Source: Marinobacter orientalis (GTDB lineage: Bacteria; Pseudomonadota; Gammaproteobacteria; Pseudomonadales; Oleiphilaceae). From it: 64,000 bases of DNA. The notes under the pieces were generated by a model. That model did no database searches, was not told where the DNA came from, and was given only the letters and a program-made list of their open reading frames with translations. Made by a program: the position numbers and the translations under genes. Every line of letters starts with the position of its first letter. The first letter of the stretch is position 1. The DNA is taken from contig NZ_SRZX01000008.1 in assembly GCF_004792665.1 (NCBI RefSeq), positions 1-64,000 of the forward strand, given 5' to 3'. Below are positions 53,349 through 62,377 of this stretch, one piece after another.

Positions 53349-54710
53349 ATGAAACTGAAATTCCTTGGTGCGGCAGGCACGGTGACCGGTTCACGCTATC
53401 TGCTGTCGGATGACAAACACCGCCTGCTGGTGGACTGCGGCATGTACCAGGGCGTGAAGAACCTACGCAAACGCAACTGGGCGCGGTTTCCGGTGGAGCC
53501 TTCGTCTATTAATGCGGTGGTTTTGACCCATGCCCATATCGACCATACCGGCTACCTGCCTGCGCTGGTGAAGAACGGCTTCAGGGGAAAGATTTACTGC
53601 ACCAAAGCCACCCATGAGCTGTGCAAGGTTTTGCTGCCCGATGCCGGCTACCTGCAGGAGGAAGATGCCAAATACGCTTTCCGCAAGGGTTTTTCAAAAC
53701 ACGACAAGCCCGAGCCGCTGTTTACCGTCAAGGACGCACACGAAGCCCTGAAGCATTTCGAGTCCCAGCATTATCACGAGCGCTTTGAGCCGGTTAAAGG
53801 GATGGAAGTGTCCTTCACTCCAGTGGGGCATATCCTGGGATCGTCCTGTGTGCACGTGCATCACCGGGCAAGCGACCGCACTGTGGTGTTCAGCGGCGAT
53901 GTGGGGCGCCAGGACGATGTGATCATGCGCGCGCCGGAGCCTATCAGTAAGGCGGATGTGCTGGTGTGCGAGTCCACCTATGGTAACCGCCTCCACCCGG
54001 AAAGCGACCCGGAATCGGAACTGGCTGACATCATCACCAGAACCGCAAAACGCGGCGGCATCGTGCTCGTTCCCTCTTTTGCGGTGGGCCGGGCGCAGAT
54101 GTTGCTGTACCTGATTCACAAGGTCATGGACGAAGGCCGGATACCGAAAATGCCGGTATTCCTGAACAGCCCCATGGCGATAAGGGCGACGGAGATCTTT
54201 TCCCGGCATCACAAGGAGCACAAGCTCAGCGCTGACCAGTGCGGCATCATCGACGAGCACACCCAGTTTGTGCGCACGGTAGACGAATCCATCGAACTCA
54301 ACACCGTACGCTATCCCTGCATCATCATCTCCGCCAGCGGCATGGCCAGCGGTGGGCGTGTATTACACCACCTGAAAACCTTGCTACCGAATCCGCGGAA
54401 CAGCATTGTGTTTGCGGGATTCCAGGCGCCTGGTACCCGTGGGGATGCGCTGGTCAATGGCGCGCAATCGGTGAAGATACATGGCGAGCACTGGCCGGTG
54501 AAGGCCGCGGTGCATAACCTGGATTCGCTGTCGGCTCATGGGGATTATGAGGAGATTTTGCAGTGGCTTGAGGCCGGGACGTTGAAGCCGGAGAAGGTTT
54601 ATATTACGCACGGTGAGATGGTGGCCAGTGATGTTATGCGCAAAAGGGTGCGGGATCGATTTGGGTGGGATGTTGAGGTGGCGGAGTTGTTTGGGGAAGT
54701 GGAGGTTTGA
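53349..54710 (+). CDS. Metallo-beta-lactamase/beta-CASP RNA nuclease
   Basis: A 453-residue zinc-dependent nuclease: MKLKFLGAAGTVTGSRYLL, THAHIDHTGYLPALV, FSGDVGRQDD, ESTYGNRLHPESD, SASGMASGGRVLHHL, GFQAPGTRGDAL and LSAHGDYEEIL. It is the intact relative of the REP-interrupted gene at 18390, and the two flank the polysaccharide locus. RNA processing or decay is the likely role. ATG 53349 follows the palindrome pair. Confidence 0.92.
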   Translation: MKLKFLGAAGTVTGSRYLLSDDKHRLLVDCGMYQGVKNLRKRNWARFPVEPSSINAVVLTHAHIDHTGYLPALVKNGFRGKIYCTKATHELCKVLLPDAGYLQEEDAKYAFRKGFSKHDKPEPLFTVKDAHEALKHFESQHYHERFEPVKGMEVSFTPVGHILGSSCVHVHHRASDRTVVFSGDVGRQDDVIMRAPEPISKADVLVCESTYGNRLHPESDPESELADIITRTAKRGGIVLVPSFAVGRAQMLLYLIHKVMDEGRIPKMPVFLNSPMAIRATEIFSRHHKEHKLSADQCGIIDEHTQFVRTVDESIELNTVRYPCIIISASGMASGGRVLHHLKTLLPNPRNSIVFAGFQAPGTRGDALVNGAQSVKIHGEHWPVKAAVHNLDSLSAHGDYEEILQWLEAGTLKPEKVYITHGEMVASDVMRKRVRDRFGWDVEVAELFGEVEV

Positions 54711-54805
54711 AAGCCACACCCATAAGACAGGACAGAAAGCTGGCCTGAATCAAACAGGCTGGCGCATTTAGTTGTTCCAGCCTGTGGATACACAAGAAGG
54801 CCCTT

Positions 54806-56608
54806 CTATTGCGCAGCGGCTGACTTCTCAACCCAATGTTCAACACCGTGACCAACGCATTGAAAGTACTGCGATGCATCTACGAGGCCCTTTGCATCGA
54901 GATAGGCCAGCTCTTCCTGGAGCGTGGTGACAGTATCCGGATAGAGCATGATCGTTTGTTCTATCGCTTCACAGGATTCCACGGTGCGGCCTGCAGCAGC
55001 AAGGAGGACGGCATGCCTTAACCTGTATAGGGGCTCGGGGCGCCAATTCACCATTTGTTCGATCGCCTCCAGTTCGTATTTGATGCCCGACGCAGGAGGA
55101 GAAAATCTCAGAATACGTACAGAATAGGCCCCATGCCCAACCAGAGAACTGCGGGATGCGTCGCGTAGGGCAAGTTGATCATCGAATATTGGTTGGTCCT
55201 TGTACATTACCTTTATGACTGTATATATATCTTTGCCAACATAAAAACCAAGAGGCAAAAACACAAGAATCAGAATACCGGACACAATTTTTCGACTGGA
55301 ACCACTCATGGCATCGATGCCTTTACGGGCATCAAGCAAGGTTAAGGCAGCAATAAAGATCGCAAGGAAAGGCAAATACCAAAGACTGAATTCGACCAGG
55401 CTATGAAACACGAAAATCGAAATGACAGAGATGAGAAAAATATTCGGCGCTGTCTTCTCAGTCCTCAGAGCTCGAAAAGCGACGTAGCCAAAGAAGGATA
55501 CGATTAAAACAAAGCCGACAACGCCCCATTCAACAAAAAAATTAATGAATATATTGTGGGAATGATTCCAGACCTTGGTATTTCCCCTCAGACTTTCCTC
55601 AACGGAAATCTGGTTGCTGAATGTGCCGTATTGTCCCGGGCCGTAGCCCACCAAAATGTTATCCATCTTGTCGAGATTGAGAACCACTTTCGACCACTCA
55701 GCAAGTCTACCAGTACTACCTGCAATCGATTTGCGCTGGTAAATTTCTTCGGCGGTCACTCGCTCCAGGAATCCAGACTCAATCATGGAACTGGCAATTA
55801 CTGCATCAAGCTTTGGCGCGCCGTAGGAGACAATGAGGAAAAGCACTAAAATCGCGATTGCAGAAACTTTCCTACTATCTTCACCATAAGTCGCCGGTTT
55901 CGTCGACTTCGGAAGAAGTCCCCGGATTGTGTCCAGAATCAGTGGAACAAGAGCAATGAATGCCGCGATGTACCAGGATCTGCTCGCCGTAAGTGCCCCC
56001 ACATAAAAAATCAGTACGGCACCGGCATATGCAGTTTTAACGCCGAGACGATCTGCACGAAACAGATAAACCATTGCTGACAGCGAAAGGGCGCTCAGGA
56101 TTGCCATCAGATTGGGCTGCCCCATGGGCCCCATCAATCGACTTCCATCCTCGGTTATTAATGGAATAAAAGTACCGAGCACTCCATAAAACCTTAACAA
56201 ACCAAAAAATGCTGACAGGAGAAAAACAGCAATCAGGAACAGCGCAAGATTATGGGCAATAAATTGTGGCCCGTAGGTGCGGGCAAGCGACGCAATGGCT
56301 ATGGCGATCATTGTGCAAAACAGGAAAACCAGAGAATACCAGTTAAATGACAGGTCTACGCCTGGTGCAGAAGCCAGGTCGGTTAAAATCAAAGCGCCCG
56401 CAAAAAGGGGTAAAAAAACCAGGAAGAAGGGAAATGCCATTTTTATGCTTCTGTTGTAGAGCACAAAAAAAACCAGGGCGACGGCGGCGATGAACGCAAA
56501 AAAATCTCGAGACTCATCCTGGAAAGGATAAAGCCCCACAGGAAAGACAAAAGCCAGAACGAGAAACGACAAACACACAAATATAAACGAGGCTATCGTT
56601 CTGTTCAT
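54806..56608 (-). CDS. PglL/TfpO-like O-oligosaccharyltransferase (Wzy_C fold)
   Basis: A 600-residue inner-membrane protein with about 11-12 hydrophobic segments. It has GPMGQPNLMAILSALSLSA (about 163) and WNHSHNIFINFFVEWGVVG (about 337), the signatures of PglL-type ligases that transfer lipid-linked glycans to serine or threonine of pilin. A C-terminal periplasmic-type region (about 470-600) follows. It lies directly after pilA in the same direction, the place of tfpO in pilin-glycosylating bacteria. It could also draw on the glycan made by the neighbouring locus (inference). Confidence 0.85.
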   Translation of the reverse strand: MNRTIASFIFVCLSFLVLAFVFPVGLYPFQDESRDFFAFIAAVALVFFVLYNRSIKMAFPFFLVFLPLFAGALILTDLASAPGVDLSFNWYSLVFLFCTMIAIAIASLARTYGPQFIAHNLALFLIAVFLLSAFFGLLRFYGVLGTFIPLITEDGSRLMGPMGQPNLMAILSALSLSAMVYLFRADRLGVKTAYAGAVLIFYVGALTASRSWYIAAFIALVPLILDTIRGLLPKSTKPATYGEDSRKVSAIAILVLFLIVSYGAPKLDAVIASSMIESGFLERVTAEEIYQRKSIAGSTGRLAEWSKVVLNLDKMDNILVGYGPGQYGTFSNQISVEESLRGNTKVWNHSHNIFINFFVEWGVVGFVLIVSFFGYVAFRALRTEKTAPNIFLISVISIFVFHSLVEFSLWYLPFLAIFIAALTLLDARKGIDAMSGSSRKIVSGILILVFLPLGFYVGKDIYTVIKVMYKDQPIFDDQLALRDASRSSLVGHGAYSVRILRFSPPASGIKYELEAIEQMVNWRPEPLYRLRHAVLLAAAGRTVESCEAIEQTIMLYPDTVTTLQEELAYLDAKGLVDASQYFQCVGHGVEHWVEKSAAAQ

Positions 56609-56634
56609 TATTCTGTCCTTATTTACCTTTAAAA

Positions 56635-56664
56635 ATAAAAGAGGGGCTTGAAGCCCCTCTTTTA
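56635..56664 (-). terminator. Terminator between pilA and the oligosaccharyltransferase gene
   Basis: A perfect 12-bp stem (AAAAGAGGGGCT with its complement) around a short loop and flanked by A and T runs, so it can act on both strands. It would give abundant pilA messages and limited read-through into the ligase gene. Confidence 0.85.
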
Positions 56665-56695
56665 TAACGATTACTGCTGTCAGATTATCGACTTA

Positions 56696-57145
56696 TCACT
56701 GACAACCGGCCGGAATAAAGCCTGCATCCCAAGCCGTTGCACCATTCGCGGCTACTGTACAGGTCCATAAGCCCTCTGCATCTCGCGCGATAGTGATAGT
56801 TGCGCCAGCAATCCCGGTGGCAGCATTCTCACCCATGGTCGCGACCAGGTTACCAATGCCACCCGGGAAGTCCGCTTGATCACCAGGAGCTTCCGTTGTC
56901 AGGTTTGAGCCAGTGAAGCCGAAGTCCCCATAAGTGTTGGTAGTAACACCGCGCGACAGGCGCTCTTCAACAGCAGTCTTCAGGGCGGAAATTTCGCCGT
57001 AGGCGCGGGTAACCTGGGTGCGTGCGATGTAATCCTGGTATTGCGGAATGGCGATGGCTGCCAGAATACCGATGATCGCAACAACGATCATCAGTTCGAT
57101 CAGAGTAAAACCTTTCTGGGCGTGATTGACTCGTATGCTTTTCAT
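56696..57145 (-). CDS. pilA: Type IV major pilin
   Basis: A 149-residue type IVa prepilin: short leader [12 protein letters not shown], then [20 protein letters not shown]. Cleavage is after Gly and Glu5 is present. One Cys pair (WTCTV and AGCQ at the very end) forms the C-terminal disulfide loop. Subunits are processed by PilD and assembled by PilB/PilC, all encoded just across the divergent promoter. A sigma54-like promoter and a CRP-type site lie upstream. Confidence 0.95.
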   Translation of the reverse strand: MKSIRVNHAQKGFTLIELMIVVAIIGILAAIAIPQYQDYIARTQVTRAYGEISALKTAVEERLSRGVTTNTYGDFGFTGSNLTTEAPGDQADFPGGIGNLVATMGENAATGIAGATITIARDAEGLWTCTVAANGATAWDAGFIPAGCQ

Positions 57146-57237
57146 TTTTCGACCTCTGTGTTTGTCGTTTTTTTCACCATGGCTTCGGGACCGCTGGAGC
57201 TTTGCCCCGCAATCGGTTTGAGCCTGCACCGACGGAA

Positions 57238-57252
57238 GCAGACATCATGCCA
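57238..57252 (-). promoter_or_regulatory. Sigma54-like promoter of pilA
   Basis: On the minus strand: TGGCAT, 5 nt, CTGC. The -24 GG and -12 GC are correctly spaced (consensus TGGCAC-N5-TTGC). It lies about 93 bp before the start codon, as expected for PilS/PilR-controlled pilin genes. Confidence 0.6.
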
Positions 57253-57304
57253 ACTGCTACGGGCTGTTACAAACCTGTTTTTTATCAGGGTACTGGATGC
57301 GCTG

Positions 57305-57320
57305 TGTGACACATGTCACA
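57305..57320. promoter_or_regulatory. CRP/Vfr-type binding site
   Basis: TGTGA, 6 nt, TCACA: a perfect match to both half-sites of the cAMP-receptor consensus. It lies upstream of the pilA sigma54-like promoter and within the pilA-pilB divergent region. Confidence 0.6.
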
Positions 57321-57537
57321 ACCAATTTTTATTGCAAAACAACGTCAATTGTCGTCAGTGAGTGACACTATTGGTCACCTTTGACCCAACCAGACCGGAT
57401 GCTCATCGGCTGCCCGGATTTGAGCAAGGTCAAGCTTTCCCCTGCATGACTTTCCAAACCCTCGCCATCCATCTAAACTCTGGCTGTTTCACACCTGACA
57501 AAATTTCAGCAACTTATACGGCATTCTTGAACCCTTT

Positions 57538-59253
57538 ATGGCTACTAACAATTCCAACGTGACGCTGACGGGGCTTGCCCGGCGATTTGTGGAAGACGGT
57601 CTGCTGGACGAAGCAACGGCTAAAGACGCCTTTATTCAGGCTTCCCAGAACAAGATTCCGCTGATCACCTACCTTGTCCAGAACGACCTGGCAAACAGTG
57701 GTGGACTGGCCTTCTCCGCCGCCATGGAGTTCGGGGTGTCGGTGCTGGACCTCAGCTCTTTTCTCCCGGAAATGATGCCGGAGAAGGTGGTTGACGAGAA
57801 ACTGATCCGCAAACACCACGCGCTTCCTCTCTATAAGCGGGGAAACCGGCTGTTTATTGCGGTGTCTGACCCCACCAATATCCAGGCGCTGGACGAGATC
57901 AAGTTCAATACCGGCCTGAGCACCGATGCCGTTCTGGTCGACGAGGCCAAGCTCAGCACTGCCATTGATAAATATCTTGAGTCCCAGGACAGTACCATGG
58001 GCGACCTGGATGATGCTGATCTGGAAGGTGTGGAGACAGAAGGTGGTGACCGGGACGAGGATGCAGTTGTTGCTGCCACGGATGTCGACGATGCACCAAT
58101 CGTCAAATATGTAAACAAGATGCTTCTTGATGCCATCCGCGGTGGTGCTTCCGACGTTCACTTCGAGCCTTACGAAAAGACCTACCGGGTGCGTTACCGG
58201 ACTGATGGCATCCTCAAGGAAATGTCCCGCCCTTCCATCAAGCTGGCACCAAAGATTTCGGCCCGTATAAAAATCATGTCGCAGTTGGACATCTCGGAAC
58301 GCCGGGTGCCTCAGGATGGCCGTATCAAGATGAAGCTGTCCAAAACCAAGGCCATCGACTTCCGGGTAAACACCCTGCCCACACTCTGGGGTGAGAAGAT
58401 CGTTCTGCGGATTCTGGACCCGAGCCAGGCCAAAATGGGCATTGACGCACTGGGCTACGAGGAAGAACAGAAGAAGCTGTTCATGGATGCCTTGGAGCAG
58501 CCTCAGGGAATGATTCTGGTTACCGGGCCCACGGGTTCCGGCAAAACCGTCTCGCTGTACACAGGCCTTAACATTCTGAACACACCAGAGCGCAACATTT
58601 CCACAGCGGAAGACCCGGCCGAGATCAACCTGGAGGGTGTCAATCAGGTCAACGTCAACAACCGGGTGGGCCTGGGTTTTGCAGAAGCGCTGCGAGCGTT
58701 CCTGCGGCAGGACCCGGATATAATCATGGTGGGTGAGATCCGGGATCTGGAAACCGCCAATATCGCCATCAAGGCGGCGCAAACCGGCCACATGGTGCTT
58801 TCCACCCTGCACACCAACAGTGCTGCGGAAACGCTGACCCGGATGATGAATATGGGTGTGCCGGCATTCAACATCGCTACATCCGTGAGCCTGATCATTG
58901 CCCAGCGTCTGGGCCGGCGGCTGTGCAACTCCTGTAAAAAATCAATTGATGTCCCCAAGGATGTGCTTTTAGCGGAAGGGTTCACACAGGAACAAATTGA
59001 TACAGGGTTCACGTTGTACCGCCCCAAGGGCTGTGATAAATGCAATGGAGGATATAAAGGCCGCGTCGGTATTTACGAGGTGGTCAAGATTACCGAGGAG
59101 CTGGCGAGCATGATTATGGAGGAGGCCAGCTCCATCAAAATTGCAAAGCAGGCACAGGCCGAAGGCTTCCCGAATCTCCGCCAGTCTGCTCTCAAAAAGG
59201 TGATTGAGGGTGTGACCAGCCTTGAGGAAGCCAACCGCGTGACGAAGGATTAA
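57538..59253 (+). CDS. pilB: Type IV pilus extension ATPase PilB
   Basis: A 571-residue cytoplasmic hexameric ATPase powering pilus assembly. It has an N-terminal MshE/PilB_N-like domain, then SDVHFEPYEKTYRVRYRTDG, Walker A GPTGSGKTVS (about 330), the Asp box EDPAEINL, Walker B IIMVGEIRD, the His box and a C-x2-C...C-x2-C zinc site (CNSCKK, CDKCNGGY). Length is standard. It is the first gene of pilB-pilC-pilD, divergent from pilA. Confidence 0.97.
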   Translation: MATNNSNVTLTGLARRFVEDGLLDEATAKDAFIQASQNKIPLITYLVQNDLANSGGLAFSAAMEFGVSVLDLSSFLPEMMPEKVVDEKLIRKHHALPLYKRGNRLFIAVSDPTNIQALDEIKFNTGLSTDAVLVDEAKLSTAIDKYLESQDSTMGDLDDADLEGVETEGGDRDEDAVVAATDVDDAPIVKYVNKMLLDAIRGGASDVHFEPYEKTYRVRYRTDGILKEMSRPSIKLAPKISARIKIMSQLDISERRVPQDGRIKMKLSKTKAIDFRVNTLPTLWGEKIVLRILDPSQAKMGIDALGYEEEQKKLFMDALEQPQGMILVTGPTGSGKTVSLYTGLNILNTPERNISTAEDPAEINLEGVNQVNVNNRVGLGFAEALRAFLRQDPDIIMVGEIRDLETANIAIKAAQTGHMVLSTLHTNSAAETLTRMMNMGVPAFNIATSVSLIIAQRLGRRLCNSCKKSIDVPKDVLLAEGFTQEQIDTGFTLYRPKGCDKCNGGYKGRVGIYEVVKITEELASMIMEEASSIKIAKQAQAEGFPNLRQSALKKVIEGVTSLEEANRVTKD

Positions 59254-59255
59254 AC

Positions 59256-60476
59256 ATGGCAGAAAATGCAGAAAAACTTCAGGCGTTCGTCTGGGAAGGT
59301 AAAGACCGCAAGGGCAACAAGTCCAAGGGCGAGCTTAACGGCACGAACCTCGCTCTGGTAAAAGCCCAGTTGCGCAAACAGGGCATCATCCCGGACAAGG
59401 TCAAGAAAAAGCCCAAGCCGTTGTTTGGTGGCAGCAAGAAAATCACGCCGTTTGAAATTGCCATGCTGACCCGCCAGCTGGCAACGATGATGAAAGCCGG
59501 CGTGCCACTTGTGCAAAGCTTTGACATTGTCGCCGATGGCCTGGAGAACAGAGGCTTACAGGAGCTTGTGGTCAATATCCGGAATGACATTTCCTCGGGT
59601 ACCAGCTTCGCTGCCGCATTGCGGAAACACCCGAAGCATTTCGACGATCTTTATTGCAATCTGGTGGACTCCGGTGAAAAAGCAGGTGCACTCGAGCAGA
59701 TGCTCGACCGTATCGCGCTTTACCTTGAAAAAACCGAGATTCTCAAAAAGAAAGTAAAAAAGGCAATGACGTACCCCATTGCGGTAATAATCGTTGCCAT
59801 CGTCGTCACCGCTATTTTGCTGGTAAAAGTTGTTCCCCAGTTCGAAAGCCTTTTCCAGGGTTTCGGTGCCGAACTTCCTGTTTTTACTCAAATGGTTGTG
59901 AGGCTATCTGAATGGATGCAAACCTGGTGGTTTATTGTGCTTCTTGGAATCGTTGGCACGATATTTCTGTTCAAGGAAGCGGTTCGCCGGTCACAAAAGT
60001 TTTCAGACCTTGTGGATAAATGGGTGCTCAAAGTTCCAGTTGCCGGTGAAATTCTGGACAAATCTGCAGTGGCCAAATTCGGCCGGGTGCTTTCCACGAC
60101 CTTCGCAGCAGGTGTGCCTCTTGTAGATGCACTCGATTCGGTTGCCGGCGCTACCGGCAATGCCGTTTACCGGGATGCGATTCTCCGAATTAAAAGCGAT
60201 GTTTCAAGCGGTACGCAACTGCAGGCATCGATGCGTCAGCAGGATATCTTTCCTGTAATGGCGGTGCAGCTGACGGCTATCGGCGAGGAGTCCGGTAATC
60301 TGGATGAAATGCTGGAGAAAGTAGCCGTACATTATGAGGCAGTGGTTGATGACATGGTGGACAACCTGACCGCACTGATGGAGCCGATGATTATGGCTGT
60401 ATTGGGCGTGCTTGTGGGTGGCTTGATTGTTGCAATGTACCTGCCGATATTCCAGATGGGGCAGGTTGTGGGTTGA
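59256..60476 (+). CDS. pilC: Type IV pilus inner-membrane platform protein PilC
   Basis: A 406-residue protein with two T2SF_F domains: the first ITPFEIAMLTRQLATMMKAGVPLVQ (about 68), the second FGRVLSTTFAAGVPLVDALD (about 272). Three hydrophobic segments are seen near 170, 225 and 380. It connects PilB to the pilus base. It starts 2 bp after pilB. Confidence 0.97.
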   Translation: MAENAEKLQAFVWEGKDRKGNKSKGELNGTNLALVKAQLRKQGIIPDKVKKKPKPLFGGSKKITPFEIAMLTRQLATMMKAGVPLVQSFDIVADGLENRGLQELVVNIRNDISSGTSFAAALRKHPKHFDDLYCNLVDSGEKAGALEQMLDRIALYLEKTEILKKKVKKAMTYPIAVIIVAIVVTAILLVKVVPQFESLFQGFGAELPVFTQMVVRLSEWMQTWWFIVLLGIVGTIFLFKEAVRRSQKFSDLVDKWVLKVPVAGEILDKSAVAKFGRVLSTTFAAGVPLVDALDSVAGATGNAVYRDAILRIKSDVSSGTQLQASMRQQDIFPVMAVQLTAIGEESGNLDEMLEKVAVHYEAVVDDMVDNLTALMEPMIMAVLGVLVGGLIVAMYLPIFQMGQVVG

Positions 60477-60506
60477 TTTTTGGTTTGGGGGTGGTTTTAG
60501 GTTGGT

Positions 60507-60633
60507 TGTCGGATTGTGGGGTGGTCGGATTACGGCCCTGTTGTCGGATTACGGCCCGTTGGGCCTAATCCGACCTACGATTGCGACTCCCTGGCCCGCG
60601 TAGGTTGGATTAGGCGAAGCCGTAATCCAACAA
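60507..60633. repeat. Cluster of three REP-like palindromes between pilC and pilD
   Basis: A decayed copy at about 60507-60541, an intact copy at 60542-60578 and an inverted variant at 60600-60633 with compensatory GTTGGATTA/TAATCCAAC arms. The rest of the 227-bp gap is GC-rich low-complexity sequence. Confidence 0.8.
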
Positions 60634-60703
60634 CCCCACCCCACCAACAACCCAACCCAACCCGACAACAAACCCTCTAAACACTCCCCGAACCGGACAA
60701 GCA

Positions 60704-61579
60704 ATGCCAAATCTAGCCCCACTCCTCGACACCCCCTGGCTTCTCTACACTGCGGTTACCCTCTTTTCCCTCTGCATCGGCAGCTTCCTCAATGTGGTCA
60801 TCCTTCGCCTTCCGAAGATGATGCAGCAGGACTGGCGCTGCCAGTGTGAGGACTTTCTGGAGCTTCCTGAGGAGCAGCGGAAGGAGGATGAGCAGATCAC
60901 GCTTTCAAAACCTGCTTCCACCTGCCCTTCCTGTGGCCACAGGATTCGTGCCTGGGAGAATATTCCGGTGGTCAGTTACCTGGTGCTTGGTGGCAAGTGT
61001 GCTTCCTGCAAGGCCCGGATTTCGCCGCGTTATCCGATTATCGAGGCGGTGACCGCGCTGTTTTCGGTGGTGACGGTTTTTGTCATGGGGCCGACGGAGG
61101 CGGCGCTGTGGGCGCTGGTGCTGGTGTGGGGGCTGATTGCGCTGACGGTGATCGATTTTGATACCCAGCTGTTGCCGGACAGCATCACCTTGCCATTGAT
61201 GTGGCTGGGGCTGATTCTTAATTATTTCGGGGTGATGACGGATTTTAACAGTGCCTTCTGGGGGGCTGTTGCGGGTTATCTGTCGCTCTGGTCTGTTTAC
61301 TGGTTGTTCAAACTGGTGACCGGCAAGGAAGGCATGGGGCATGGTGATTTCAAGCTGCTGGCGGCGCTTGGGGCCTGGCTGGGATGGCAGTTGTTGCCGG
61401 CGGTGATTTTGTTGTCGTCGGTGGTTGGCGCGGTTGTGGGAATCAGTCTGATGGTGTTCCGCAAGCATGGGCGTGAGGTACCGATTCCGTTTGGGCCGTA
61501 TCTGGCGGCGGCGGGGTTGCTTTGTTTGTGGTTTGGGGGGGAGATTTTGGCAGTTTGGTATGGGTATTTGGGGGTTTGA
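60704..61579 (+). CDS. pilD: Prepilin peptidase and N-methyltransferase PilD
   Basis: A 291-residue inner-membrane aspartic protease that cleaves the prepilin leader and methylates the new N-terminus. It has the CPSCGHRI...CASCKARI zinc-like tetracysteine, IDFDTQLLPD and GMGHGDFKLLAALGAWLGW with the two catalytic aspartates, and about 8 membrane segments. Its substrate PilA is encoded 3.6 kb away. Confidence 0.97.
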   Translation: MPNLAPLLDTPWLLYTAVTLFSLCIGSFLNVVILRLPKMMQQDWRCQCEDFLELPEEQRKEDEQITLSKPASTCPSCGHRIRAWENIPVVSYLVLGGKCASCKARISPRYPIIEAVTALFSVVTVFVMGPTEAALWALVLVWGLIALTVIDFDTQLLPDSITLPLMWLGLILNYFGVMTDFNSAFWGAVAGYLSLWSVYWLFKLVTGKEGMGHGDFKLLAALGAWLGWQLLPAVILLSSVVGAVVGISLMVFRKHGREVPIPFGPYLAAAGLLCLWFGGEILAVWYGYLGV

Positions 61580-61592
61580 GCTCTGGTTTGGT

Positions 61593-61748
61593 TGTCGGAT
61601 TACGCTTCGCTAATCCGACCTACCGCTATGGGTCAGGTGACAACGTAGGTCGGATTAGGCCCGAAGGGCCGTAATCCGACAATCCCATTCAAATCCCGGC
61701 CCCATGCCTAACCCGTAGGTCGGATTAGGCGAAGCCGTAATCCGACAA
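61593..61748. repeat. Cluster of three REP-like palindromes
   Basis: Copies at 61593-61624, 61645-61682 (inverted) and 61714-61748 (inverted), filling the pilD-coaE gap. Confidence 0.85.
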
Positions 61749-61774
61749 AATATGGTTCCTTTTTGGGAGGTTGA

Positions 61775-62377
61775 ATGGCTGTCGTTGGACTCACCGGCGG
61801 AATCGGCTCCGGCAAATCCACCGTGGCGCGGATGTTCGGCGCCCTTGGCGTACACTGGGTGGATGCCGACGACGTTGCCCGGGAGGTTGTTGAGCCTGGT
61901 ACGCCGGCGCTGGAGCGGATTGCGGAGCATTTTGGGCGTGATATCCTGCTGCCGGATGGCGGGCTGGACCGGGGGGCGTTGCGCAGGGTTGTGTTTGACG
62001 CGCCGGAGGAGCGGGCGTGGCTGGAGTGGCTGTTGCATCCGGTGATTCGTGAGGAACTGGTGCGGCAGCTGCACCCGGCGGACTATGCCCTGCCCTATGT
62101 GCTGCTGGTGTCGCCGTTGTTGCTGGAGACAGACCAGCATCAGCTGGTGGATAAGGTAGTTGTGGTGGATGTACCGGAGGATGTTCAGATTGAGAGGACG
62201 ATGGCCAGGGATGACAATGCGCAGGATCAGATTCAGCGGATTATTGATGCGCAGATTCCCCGGGATCAGCGGCTACAGCGGGCCGATGAGGTGGTGGACA
62301 ATAACCGGCCCGTTAATGAGGTCGAGCGCCGCGTTGAGCAGCTGCACAGGCAGTTTATGGTGGCCTTTGGTCGCTAG
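61775..62377 (+). CDS. coaE: Dephospho-CoA kinase
   Basis: Catalyses the last step of coenzyme A synthesis. The 200-residue P-loop kinase starts MAVVGLTGGIGSGKST (loop at 8-16), then VDADDVAREVVEPG and the lid RMARDD/IERTMARDDN region. The start at 61775 is conserved, preceded by GGGAGG. It follows pilD in the gene order usual for pseudomonads and relatives (pilB-pilC-pilD-coaE). Confidence 0.95.
   Translation: MAVVGLTGGIGSGKSTVARMFGALGVHWVDADDVAREVVEPGTPALERIAEHFGRDILLPDGGLDRGALRRVVFDAPEERAWLEWLLHPVIREELVRQLHPADYALPYVLLVSPLLLETDQHQLVDKVVVVDVPEDVQIERTMARDDNAQDQIQRIIDAQIPRDQRLQRADEVVDNNRPVNEVERRVEQLHRQFMVAFGR

Noticed and set aside
57514..58812. 432-codon open frame antisense to pilB
   Set aside because: Fully covered by the conserved pilB gene; no motif in the antisense reading.
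62160..62366. 69-codon extension in frame before the exported protein
   Set aside because: Lies inside coaE in another frame and would bury the signal peptide; the start at 62367 is preferred.
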